Positions 1-9,600 of a stretch of 64,000 nt of DNA are shown here, in pieces. Under the pieces are notes generated by a model. The model saw only the letters and a list, made by a program, of their open reading frames with translations. It had not been told where the DNA came from and did no database searches. Position 1 is the stretch's first letter. Each line of letters opens with the position of its first letter. Position numbers and translations under genes: made by a program. The DNA comes from Spirodela intermedia (Eukaryota; Streptophyta; Magnoliopsida; Alismatales; Araceae), in the NCBI GenBank assembly GCA_902729315.2, contig LR746269.1:3978001-4042000 (forward strand), in the 5' to 3' direction.

Positions 1-842
1 TATCAAGGCTGTGGAACAAGCAAAGGGGCCTTTTAGCCAAATATTATCTCCAGATAGCCAAATGCACATATGAGACGTTATATCTTCGAATGAAGAGCAA
101 AATCTACTATTTTTTCGTGCAGGTAGTAAATAACTAAATATTTCGAATGAAGAAAGATTACGAAGCCCAGTTATGGACAAAAAAGGGCAAATCTGGGCAT
201 GATTTGAAAACGGTAAATTATCTATTAATAGTTGTAATGGGTATTTAGGATGGAGACGTGTGGCTAATTTTCGCTCGCCGCTACTATGGGAATCGCTTTG
301 GTAAAATTTCTCCTTGCCAAAGAGAAGACGCGGGTTCGATTCCCAATCATTGCCTCCTTAACAATGATCTGCTGACGGGTAGAGAGAGGTTATTGCTTCC
401 TTAACATCGACTTCAACTTACCGATGGGCTAATCCTCTTAGATCCAAGGCCATTTGGAGAGAGAGGCGTCAACGGCCTAAGTTAGGATTAAGTAGTGCAT
501 AGATAAGTTAGACCGAAATTTTAATTTATTTAAAGAGGAAATTTTAGCGCCAATTAAATTATATATAAATAATATTTATCCATACGACGAACCTATTTAA
601 ATCAAAATAAATTTCTATAAAAATCCATACAAAATATCGTGAATTAGGAGGGAAGCAAAATTACATTTTAAAAAATGATTTATAATTTTTTAATAATATG
701 TGCTATTAATATCTTTTGGTGAGGATATAAAATCAGATAACGGAGATCTATTCTATGCAATTTATCTAAAAGGTTAATAAACGAAAATAATACTACTAAA
801 ACTTGCAGATTCTGCGTTTCTCCAGTGGGGGAGGGCGAGCTC
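1..842. other. Intergenic, mostly AT-rich, no gene
   Basis: I see no coding sequence here apart from the plastid trnG-like fragment at 288-354. A short repeat, TTGCCTCCTTAACA at about 350 and TTGCTTCCTTAACA at about 393, flanks that fragment. From 480 to 780 the DNA is AT-rich and featureless. Confidence 0.6.
288..354 (+). pseudogene. trnG-GCC: Degenerate plastid-type trnG-GCC fragment
   Basis: The stretch GGTAAAATTTCTC, an anticodon loop TTGCCAA with anticodon GCC, and the T-arm GACGCGGGTTCGATTCCC follow the plastid tRNA-Gly(GCC) almost base for base, as recalled. The acceptor stem no longer pairs: the 5' end has drifted and the 3' end reads AATCATTGCC. One pair at the loop side of the anticodon stem is C-A, and two pairs of the T stem are lost. 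It is therefore most likely a dead fragment of plastid DNA in the nucleus (NUPT) rather than a working gene. A tRNA-derived SINE is less likely, because no SINE body is evident. Confidence 0.65.
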
Positions 843-858
843 CACGTGGGCGCACGTG
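843..858. promoter_or_regulatory. Paired G-boxes, about one helical turn apart
   Basis: Two palindromic CACGTG cores lie at 843-848 and 853-858, 10 bp start to start, in a GC-rich patch upstream of MIR396. G-boxes are bound by plant bZIP and bHLH factors. No transcript start is visible beside them, so the link to MIR396 about 0.7 kb downstream is inference. Confidence 0.45.
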
Positions 859-1337
859 AGCGGGAACGCCGGGAGGTGGCGTGAAGCGCAGTTGAGTCAG
901 CCTATGTCTGCTTTCTAATTAACAATGGTCCTGGTAACATGCACTCTCGTCAAGCGGTGATGAGGGAGGATCCCCACCTTCTGATTCGCCTGCGGCCTCT
1001 TCCAGCCGACGTGATGGACGGACAAGATCGGCCCAGCTCGTCAGCCTTTAGAAAAACCCCGCCCGCATCTTCGACAGCGGGATACAGACTGGATTATCTT
1101 ATTCCCGCGATCCATCCTACCGCCAAACATGAAATTAAATCAAATATATTTGGAGCCGAGTAAACAAGATAGAACGATAATATTAAGAGAAAAAATTTAA
1201 ATAGATAATAATTTTCTGTCTGGACTACCCGATCCGAATCTGGACAGCCGGACCCATTTGACCCTAGTCCTGATACGCCCGACCCCAGCGAGAGCGAGGC
1301 AGAGAAAGGGAGAGAGAGAGAGCGAGGTAGAAGCTGC

Positions 1338-1343
1338 CACGTG
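1338..1343. promoter_or_regulatory. G-box upstream of MIR396
   Basis: CACGTG in the context GCCACGTGTC, about 190 bp upstream of the MIR396 TATA box. This context is the ABRE/G-box type. It is a plausible promoter element by position. Confidence 0.45.
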
Positions 1344-1527
1344 TCAATGAAAGAGGGCCTAGGCCTGGCTCTGGGGCCACCAGAGGGTCAACCATGTTAG
1401 GGGCCCAGAATTGGCACAGAGAACATAATTAGATAAGAGGGCTGATGATTAATTAATTTAATAATGGGGTAGGTGGGTAATGATGTGGTGTTCTCGGGAT
1501 GGGGAGCTTTCTGGCGAGGTGGTGGTT

Positions 1528-1536
1528 CTATAAATA
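1528..1536 (+). promoter_or_regulatory. TATA box of MIR396
   Basis: CTATAAATA is followed about 25-35 bp downstream by a pyrimidine-rich stretch suited to transcription initiation (about 1555-1570), and by the miR396 hairpin at 1601. Spacing and strand fit a Pol II core promoter for the primary transcript. Confidence 0.7.
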
Positions 1537-1600
1537 CCGCCGCCGGGCTTTCTCTCTTCCCTGTCCCGGTGAACGGCAGAGGCTCCGCCGCCGAAAGGTG

Positions 1601-1689
1601 CTCCTTGTAATCTTCCACAGCTTTCTTGAACGGCGAACGGAGCTCTTCTCTTGTTGCAGTTCAATGAAGCTGTGGGAAACTACAGGGAG
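1601..1689 (+). ncRNA. MIR396: MIR396 precursor hairpin
   Basis: The 5' arm at 1613-1633 begins TTCCACAGCTTTCTTGAAC, the conserved plant miR396 sequence, and ends in GG. The 3' arm at 1659-1679 begins GTTCAATGAAGCTGTGGG, the usual miR396* type. The arms pair with one bulge and one mismatch, and the stem extends outward through CTCCTTGTA (1601-1609) and TACAGGGAG (1681-1689). The loop is about 25 nt. In plants miR396 represses GROWTH-REGULATING FACTOR mRNAs and so limits cell proliferation in leaves and other organs. The TATA box at 1528 and G-boxes upstream support an independent transcription unit. The final two bases, GG, differ from the common UG or UU endings of this subtype as recalled. 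Identity is very likely; the exact mature 3' end needs small-RNA data. Confidence 0.92.
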
Positions 1690-1709
1690 AGACCTCGCGA
1701 CGCCGGCAG

Positions 1710-2099
1710 GTGCACTCTCTGAGATCTCTTTTCTCTCTCTTTCTCTCTCTCTCCTATTCTCCATCTCTCTCTCTCTCTCCTTTTTCTATTTATCGGCACG
1801 TATCCCATTTATGATGCATGTAAGTAATAAATTTGTACTTGCATAAATTTACCGGCAGAAACTCCCCTCCATCAGGCTTTCTTTGGGCTTGCCCCGCTGA
1901 CCTCTCTCTCTCTCTCTCTTTCTCTCTACCTGTATCACTCTGTATATCGATCTTTCTCTGTCTCTCTATTAATTGCTCTCTCTTCTCTCTATCTGTATCT
2001 GCCTATCTCTCTCTTATCCTCTTTCTCCGTCAATATTTCTCCATGTTCATCTCTCTTTACCTCAATCTCTCTATCTCAGGCTCTATTACTGTCTCTCTG

Positions 2100-2149
<50 letters not shown>

Positions 2150-2341
2150 CCCCCAACTATCGACCATGTCTGTAACCAACCTTCCCAGAGTCATCTTCGG
2201 CTGCTGCCTTACTATCTACTAGCCGTCTTCTCTCTCTCTTTCTCTCTCTGTCCCCAAAAACCGACCATCTCTGCTCCCTTACTATCCACTAGCCGTCTTC
2301 TCTCTCTCTCTCCCTCCCTCCCCGCCGGACTATCCTTGCAG
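1710..2341 (+). other. Possible intron of the MIR396 primary transcript
   Basis: A donor-like GGCAG/GTGCAC at 1709/1710 follows the hairpin by about 20 nt, and an acceptor-like CCTTGCAG ends at 2341 after a long pyrimidine tract. The enclosed 632 bp is almost entirely CT-rich. Many plant miR396 primary transcripts are spliced, so this is plausible. It rests only on splice-site appearance. Confidence 0.3.
1719..2330 (+). repeat. CT-rich low-complexity tract with an internal duplication
   Basis: Runs of CT, CTTT and CTGT fill most of this stretch. Within it a segment containing TTACTATCTACTAGCCGTC (about 2209-2227) recurs at about 2279-2297, a 70-bp duplication with few changes. Open frames across it encode only Ser/Leu runs and are not genes. 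Confidence 0.8.
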
Positions 2342-3190
2342 CATGCTTTGTGAAGAGGATCATGTGGATGGGCTTTTTGCTCCCGGGTTCGTTGATTCTC
2401 CAACAAATAAAAATAAGCATACTTTTAAATCTATGTCGGAAAATGAGAAATCAAGCAGATATTAAATCAAAATTGACAAAAAGAAAAAGAAAAATCAGAG
2501 ATGATCTTAAAAATTTGTATCATAAAATAATCCAGCATCAGAAATGCGTTGATTTTATTCACATAAATTGAGGACAAAGAAAATATTTCAGCACATTAAT
2601 ATATATATATATATAAAGCTAAAATGAATAATAATTAACAGAAATCTTATCACCATTATCAATACTTTGATTGGTAGATAGAGACTAAAGATGACTGAAA
2701 CTTGTTTCAATTTAATAAGGACGTTATTATTTTGATAAAAAATATGTGTTGTATTTTTATTAAATATCATAACTCCCCTCCATGATGAATATTTTCTAGT
2801 GACTATCAAAGACTAGTACATGAAATATTCATCAAATGGGTAAGAATAAGTTTTTCAGGTAAGTAGATTCTTCGAGTTTCTTTATTGTTCTTATAATTAA
2901 AGTAATATTTCGAATTCTCATGGAGCCAAGAGTTAATGTATAGTAATTAATTTTTAAAAATAGGAAAATAAAACTTAAAATATACAAAACTACCATAACG
3001 CTGATGCAAATATTTCATTTCTTATCCTTTAAAAAATGTCTCCAAGTTTTTATTGTATATCTACAACTTGAACGTTGCTTTTAACTTATTTCCACTAAAG
3101 TCCGATAAAAAAAAGAAGATATACGCCATCTTTTACAAAAGTTGGTGGGAGGGGGGAAAAAGGCGAGAGAGAGAGAGAGGGGAGAGAGGG
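2342..3190. other. Intergenic, AT-rich, no gene
   Basis: No coding signal. It contains a short (AT)n at about 2598-2616 and a GA-rich patch at about 3163-3190, just upstream of the CNOT10 promoter elements. Confidence 0.6.
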
Positions 3191-3197
3191 GTCGGAC

Positions 3198-3223
3198 TGG
3201 GCCGTTTTGGGCCGTTCTGGGCT
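3198..3223 (+). promoter_or_regulatory. Three phased TGGGCC/T (site II) motifs
   Basis: TGGGCC at 3198 and 3208 and TGGGCT at 3218 repeat at exactly 10-bp spacing, one face of the helix. A further TGGGCC lies at 3353-3358. Such site II elements are bound by TCP factors and are typical of plant housekeeping promoters, which suits CNOT10 about 400 bp downstream. Confidence 0.55.
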
Positions 3224-3360
3224 GCGAGACACTGGACCCAGAAATATTCTAGTTGGATATTATTGTGAACGTCAGCATCAGTCGTCCAAATTTAACCTGC
3301 CAAATACTAATAGCGACGAGTCCAAGGGAGAACCCCATTAACGGGCTGAAGTTGGGCCCA

Positions 3361-3386
3361 CTCTCTCTCTCTCTCTCTCTCTCTCC
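3361..3386 (+). repeat. (CT)n in the CNOT10 promoter or 5' UTR
   Basis: About 13 CT units directly follow the TGGGCCCA motif and precede more pyrimidine-rich DNA. Pyrimidine tracts like this often mark plant transcription starts. The CNOT10 transcript probably begins within or shortly after this tract. Confidence 0.7.
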
Positions 3387-3612
3387 TCCCCCTTTCTCTT
3401 CGTTCTCCGTCTTTTCTTGTGGGACTGTGTTCTGCTAATCGGTAGCAGAAGTAGAAAGAAAGCGAGGAAGCAAGGAGAGAGCCATCTGCTGGAGGTTGTG
3501 GAACCGGGTGGAGGACGCTGCTGGTGTGGATTGAAAGATAGTGTAGGAGGAGATTTCCTCGCCGGTTGCTCGGTAGGTCGCTGGGTCGAGGTGGGGCCTT
3601 CCTAGTTTGCGG

Positions 3613-6600
3613 ATGGAAGCGCGGGATTTGTCAAGGAGCGGGAAGGAGGGGCAGGGGGACGACGACGAAGGGGTGCTGGTGGCGACGTACGGGATGGCTA
3701 AGGATGCAGCGGTTTTGTTCGAGGGCGGGCTCTTCGCGGAGTGCGTCGAGGTGTTGAATCAGATTCTGGAGAAGAAGGAGGGAGATCCGAAGGTGCCGCC
3801 GTATCTCTCTCTTCTTCAAGTCTCTATCTGATTGAGTTGCGGTGAACTATTTCAATGACTCAGGTTTTCGGCCGCTCAGTTGAATTTGATTAAGTTCATC
3901 ATTCTTATTTCAGTTTCTGAAAATCCGGTTAATTTAAAGTACCTTTGTGGAATTTTATTGTGATCGGATTATCGCCTTACCTGTCGAGATTTCTGTCCTG
4001 GGTACACTTCCTTCTGGTTTTTCTTTCTGAATGTAGTTAATTGGCGACTGGTGATCCTGTATTGGCCTCGTCTAGTGAAATGCACCATCACGTATTCCGT
4101 GTGAAGAAAGCTTCTACGCATAGACCATTCAAATAGAGGGAAAAGAAAACTACTGTTGGACATGCGGATGGGGCATTTTTTTCGAGGCGTCAGGCCTGTT
4201 CTGGGTGTTAAAAAACTTTTTGTTGACATTATAGTTTGTTCAGGTTTTGATTCCGGTCCTTTTATTAAGTTAATATTAAAAAAATGAGGCTAGAAATCAT
4301 TTTAGTACCAGAAGGAGAAAAACAACTCTTTTGTGGTCCTTAATGTCTGTTTAGGTTATTACTGCGTACTGTAGGTCTTCAAAGAGGATTAAATTGTAAC
4401 ATCGTGGCTGCAGCTTAGAAAGTCCAGAATAATCATGTGCTAGAAGCAGAATTCGTCACCAGTTCCTTGAAATAACACACCTTAAAAACGCGCTACGTAT
4501 AAAATGGAGAAAATGGACAGGATTTGTTCTTTAAAATTTATAACATTTTATCTGGAAGTGCCTCCCTTTGGCTGAAAGGTTTCCCTTCCCTTTAAACTGT
4601 TAATTCGAATTACATTTGGTCCGTTGGTTGGTGTCAAAACCATAAGAACTAGAATGAATGCCTGAAGTTGGAGAGCAGTGTTATGATGGATTTAAGACGT
4701 GATTAAGAGCAGTTTACAGTCCTGGATACTCTTTCAGCTGATTATTCTCCCTTTCAAAACTGTTATTGCACGGAGTCACCTGTAGATTGGCCCATCATCT
4801 TTCAGCTGTCAGGCTGTGCAGACACGGAGGATGGTGCCTCATAATCCTTCGTGTCACTGTCTAATGACTTGAGCCGCTGCAAATCCCCTATCCTTTTGGA
4901 CGCCCACCATTCACCACTGAATGAGAGCTATATTTGAAATCATTTTCATCAGGAGAAAAAAAACAGGATTATTATGTCAGAAATAGGGCTTATACTCGGG
5001 ATGGTTCAAGTTGGCTGGAGAAGGGAAGTAAATTGAAAGGAGAAATCAATGAGAAAGGGTTTTTTTTGTAACAGAAGCATCTTTCAGGAGGATTAAGGGT
5101 CTTACTGTAGAGAGGCTTGACAAGTGAATGTTGTCCAGGTTAGCCTTTTAAGAATTAAAGGCTTGTGTCTGGAAAGAGAGAGAATTTCTTCATTGAGGCT
5201 TCCGTGAAGTTTGGGTTGGATTTGCTTGGGTGTAGATGGGTAGCTAGTATTCTCTTGGGGTTTTGAGGCTGTGTTGATTTCTGTGAAGTTCAAAAGGTGG
5301 GAGGTCTCCTTGACTTCATGTGTGGTTACTTTATTATTTTAACAAGATTTGGCATTCACCACATTATAAATACATGAAAACCAAATATGGGTGAGTATTT
5401 TATCGTACAGTATGAAAATATTTTTCTTTTCCTTCTAGTTTACATACATTATCAAAAAACTAAGTTGGAGGGTGATGAGTAAGGTTGATAGCGTAAATTA
5501 CCATGACATTTGCATTTCTATCTGCTTCACAGGTTACACTTTCTTTTTGAAACTGTATGCTCTCAAAATTCGGTGCCATAAGAAAAGAAAGAATCTTGTT
5601 ACACGTTCCAGTTTTTAACTTTTTCTTACGTTATATCATAAATCATCTTCTCACTATCTGGTAAAAATTAACCAGTGAATGATTGCTGGATTTGACGGGT
5701 GATTAGAGTGATGACATGGAATGTGGGGAAATTGAATCTGGGGTGATATCAATTTACCTTTTCCAGAGTATACGAGCGATCACATCACCAGTCACTACTC
5801 TTGTAGAAATATCTTTAGTTTGTGCAGAGAAATAAGAGACTATGGGGTATATTCGCTCACAGATGGTTACATATTTTTGGCCTTTTAAAAAAAATTAAAG
5901 AAATGGCTTAGGAGCTTACCTGATGGTAAGTAAAGCTTTTCTATCTTTAAGCCTTGGCCATCAGAGCCAACGGTGATATTCGACTTATACTTACCTCATT
6001 AAGATAAAAGGCTAATGCTTGCGAAGGTCTGATGGGTAGTATTTTTTCTATTGTGCATCAAAAGAAATAAAGAACGGATTTTATAGACGGTGGATCACCT
6101 TGAAGGGGTATCTCCAATACATTGAACTATTCAAAAAACAGTCCATGATTTGGTCTTGGAGTATGGGATATTTGCAAGTCATTTTTGAAGATCATCTATT
6201 GGTTCTTGATTTTTACATAGTAGACAAGAAACGAACTCTGTGTGAGAGTGAAATATGTCATTGTTGTCTTCTACAGTTAGGCCATACACGACTAAGAAAA
6301 ATGTGATAAATAAGGGAAAGATGGATGCTTTGATGTTTTTGTTGTCAAATAGGTAGTAAGGTGGATGCAAGATGGATATAAAATAAAAGAAACTTGATGG
6401 GTATGCTTTTCTTGATTTACATAGCCATGAATAGTGTTTCCTCAAGTTATGTTATCAAAATAATTGATGGTAGTTTCTTTGTGGCTTGTTGGATGACCCA
6501 ACGGTAATTATGGTTTCTTGTTCAGCAGGGCCATGTCAATCAATTATAGACCCTAGGACGCAATTCACTGAATCACTCAAGTAATGGGATGGCAGGGATC

Positions 6601-9600
6601 AAGCGCTGGATGATTAATGGGTTTCTTTTGATCAAAGTTCAGTCTTTAGACGATCCCAAAAGGTTATTGAAGTTTAATGAGGCATTTTTCTCTTTAATCC
6701 TGTAGGGGAAGTTTCATTAATCGTTATTTGCTCAAAGCTCTACGTCTGGGATTCAACAATGGGAAAACTTCATTATTAATAACTCTTTTATCAGTATTGG
6801 GTCTAATAAAAATGACGCCCATTTTTCTTCCTGATTTGACTGGTGTGAAATTTCATTTTCATTGTTATACTTTCTTGCTCTCGTGTAAATGGGCACTGAT
6901 AGCGGTCATTACCAAAACATGTGCACTAGTTCCCTGGATAATTTTTTTTGTTGAAGTGAAATTGTGATTTTTTTCTGAGCATTTGTCATTGTTGACGCTA
7001 TGAAATTATTTCAGGTTCTTCATAATATTGCCATTGCAGAATATTTTCGTGATGGCTGTTTGGATCCTAGAAAATTACTTGAATTGCTTAACAAAGTTAA
7101 GGTAACTATTGTCTCGTGCTTGATAGTTTTTATTCTGTCTGTTAACAGGTCATACCGGTGAACAGCCTACTGTTTAATGTATTTTTTTTCTTTTCTCGAT
7201 TACTATCTAAATGTAACCGTTTGACTGATATTGTATGGAACATTAGTTCTGGGCTACTGATTATCTATCTCAAATTAGTAGAACAGTTTGCATTTATGTA
7301 TAGTACATTTTGGGCAACCTGCTGATTTGACAATCACATGTGATATGTCCGAAAGCATGAAAACCTTCCATTGTGTGGCCATTTATATTCACTCCAAAAA
7401 AGCGATAGCTTTTTTGTCTTCCAAGTGTGAGACAATGCACCTGTTGTAGATATCTTACATTTGTCTTAGTTACCTACCATAGAGTGTCAAATATGTGCGT
7501 TTTCTGATAGAGTGCAATACAATACGTAAAGCCATTTATTCATTATAAATTGTTATGAAAAGGAACTTTTTTCTGGTAATTTCCTATCAGCATGTATCTT
7601 ATATCCACAATTTTTATTCTTGAGCTAAGAATACTAGACATATATGTACTTAAATATCAGCATTACCTGAGAGCTTGACATAACATCTGTGGTAGGCTTG
7701 AATTAATGGTTCTAAGTGAGATCTGGATTATGCACTATTATATCTGTCTGGATGGAATTTTCCCCAGGAAACATTTGTTTCCCGTCGGATCCAATTTTTG
7801 TCATTTCTAAATACTTTCTGGCTCAAATATACTTTTTTGAGTATGAAATCAATGAACCCGATCAATTAATTCAACTGTGATGGCAAATGTACATGATCCC
7901 CTTCATTGGATTCTCTACATTTTTTAAGCTATCTGATTATCGACCCATTTTCAGCATACGTTTGTAATTCGTTTCCTATTCATCAGCTTTCCTTCACAAA
8001 CACTTAGCTGAGAGCACAATATTTTATCGTTAGTACAATTAACGTTATCTAACATTTGATAGCAAATATGTCCTTTTACCCAATTCTGCACTATTGTTCA
8101 TGGTTGAAGATTCTGTGGACTCTTTTCTAGTTCTCCATTTATTAATTTTTTCACAAATATGTACGAAATATCTTCAATTTATTATGATTTTTATGCTATC
8201 TTTGTTGCCTTACCACCTAAGGATAAAACTGAATCAGTTCTCTCTGTGGACTGTTGTTCTTGTTATGCAAAACAATAATAGAAGAGGAGTGAAGATCTTG
8301 CTCACGCATCTAGAGAGGACGTGGAAGTTGCAAGTAGTCCCACAAACAATGAAATTTCAGAGTTTAAAGGCAGTGGAGTTATGGGTGATCAACTTTCGTC
8401 TGCCAGGGCCAGCAGTACTCCATTTGCAGATATTTTTGATGCTTCAATAATAACCTTTAACACTGTAAGCCAAAAGATTATTACTGTTGTTTTGTTGATA
8501 TGATCCTGAAAATTTTCCAATTTGGTCAGTTACTAAACTTCAGTTCCATGTAGGCTGTTGTCCTTTACCATTTACATGATTATGCACATGCCTTGTCATT
8601 GTTGGAGCCACTCTATGATAGATTACATCCTGTAGATGAGGTACGTTCTGTGGCTCTATTTTTTCCATAGTAATTTGCGGTTGTTTCTTCTACAATTTCA
8701 TAAATATGTTCTTTCATCTGCAGACGACTGCTCTTCATGTTTGCTTTCTGCTAATAAATATTGCTTTGGCTTCCAATGACGCTACGAGGGCTGCAGTATG
8801 TTCAATTCTTTAATTATTCTAATATTGATTTCATTAATTTACATAGTAATTCCAGTATTTGTCTCATTTCGGTTTTCAATTCAATGTATAATGAAATATA
8901 ACTGGAGGCTCCATTTTAAGACAAGAATTTGATATCATGGGGATCAGGTGTTTGGTGGAAAGATATTTTGATTTATCTTTTTCTGGTTTTATTACTTTTC
9001 ACAGAATATTGATAGAAGCCATCTTCTAGTTGTTCAGAAAACGAGAGGAATTCTTTGCTTGCTTTATGGCTTGTTGTCCATCGCATGTTGTCAGAGGTCA
9101 TCTTTTATTCTTGTATAAGAATGCCTAGCGAGGGTCCCAATGGCGCATTGCCTACCTGCCAACACTTTAAGTTGTGAGTTAACTAAGGGATGCCATCAAA
9201 TCATAGGTTTTTTGGTATAAGTTTCTTTCTTGGAAGTACGTTTTTGTATCTTTGGTTCAGTGGGATAATAGGAAATGCCCATCCTACAGTGTATTCTGAA
9301 TTATTTTAATTTAATTAGTAATGGGTCATAAAGGTCGAGATTCTCTAAAGAGGAAGATAGTACTGCGGCAAATATCATATTTTTGTTTATGATTTTTACC
9401 TAGACATTCTGGCTTTCACAAGGAAGAGATCGCCTATTTATACTTTATTAAATTTTCCTGTTATTGTTTTTTATTTCTTGTCTGCCTCTGTTTGCTAGTT
9501 TGCCTGCTAGTAGCCACTGAATAGCTAGCCACTGAATAGGCACCTATAGTCCGTTGACAGAGTACACTGATAAGGCAGGGACGGTTTTTGGATAAAGTGA

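Noticed and set aside
1499-2353. Three overlapping Ser/Leu-rich frames around MIR396
   Set aside because: They are frames through the CT tract and the miRNA hairpin. The hairpin is the real feature.
9006-9116. Possible CNOT10 exon after TTTTCACAG (NIDRSHLLVVQKT...)
   Set aside because: It has no donor before its stop and no match to the family. Splicing exon 5 directly to 12186 restores the conserved sequence.
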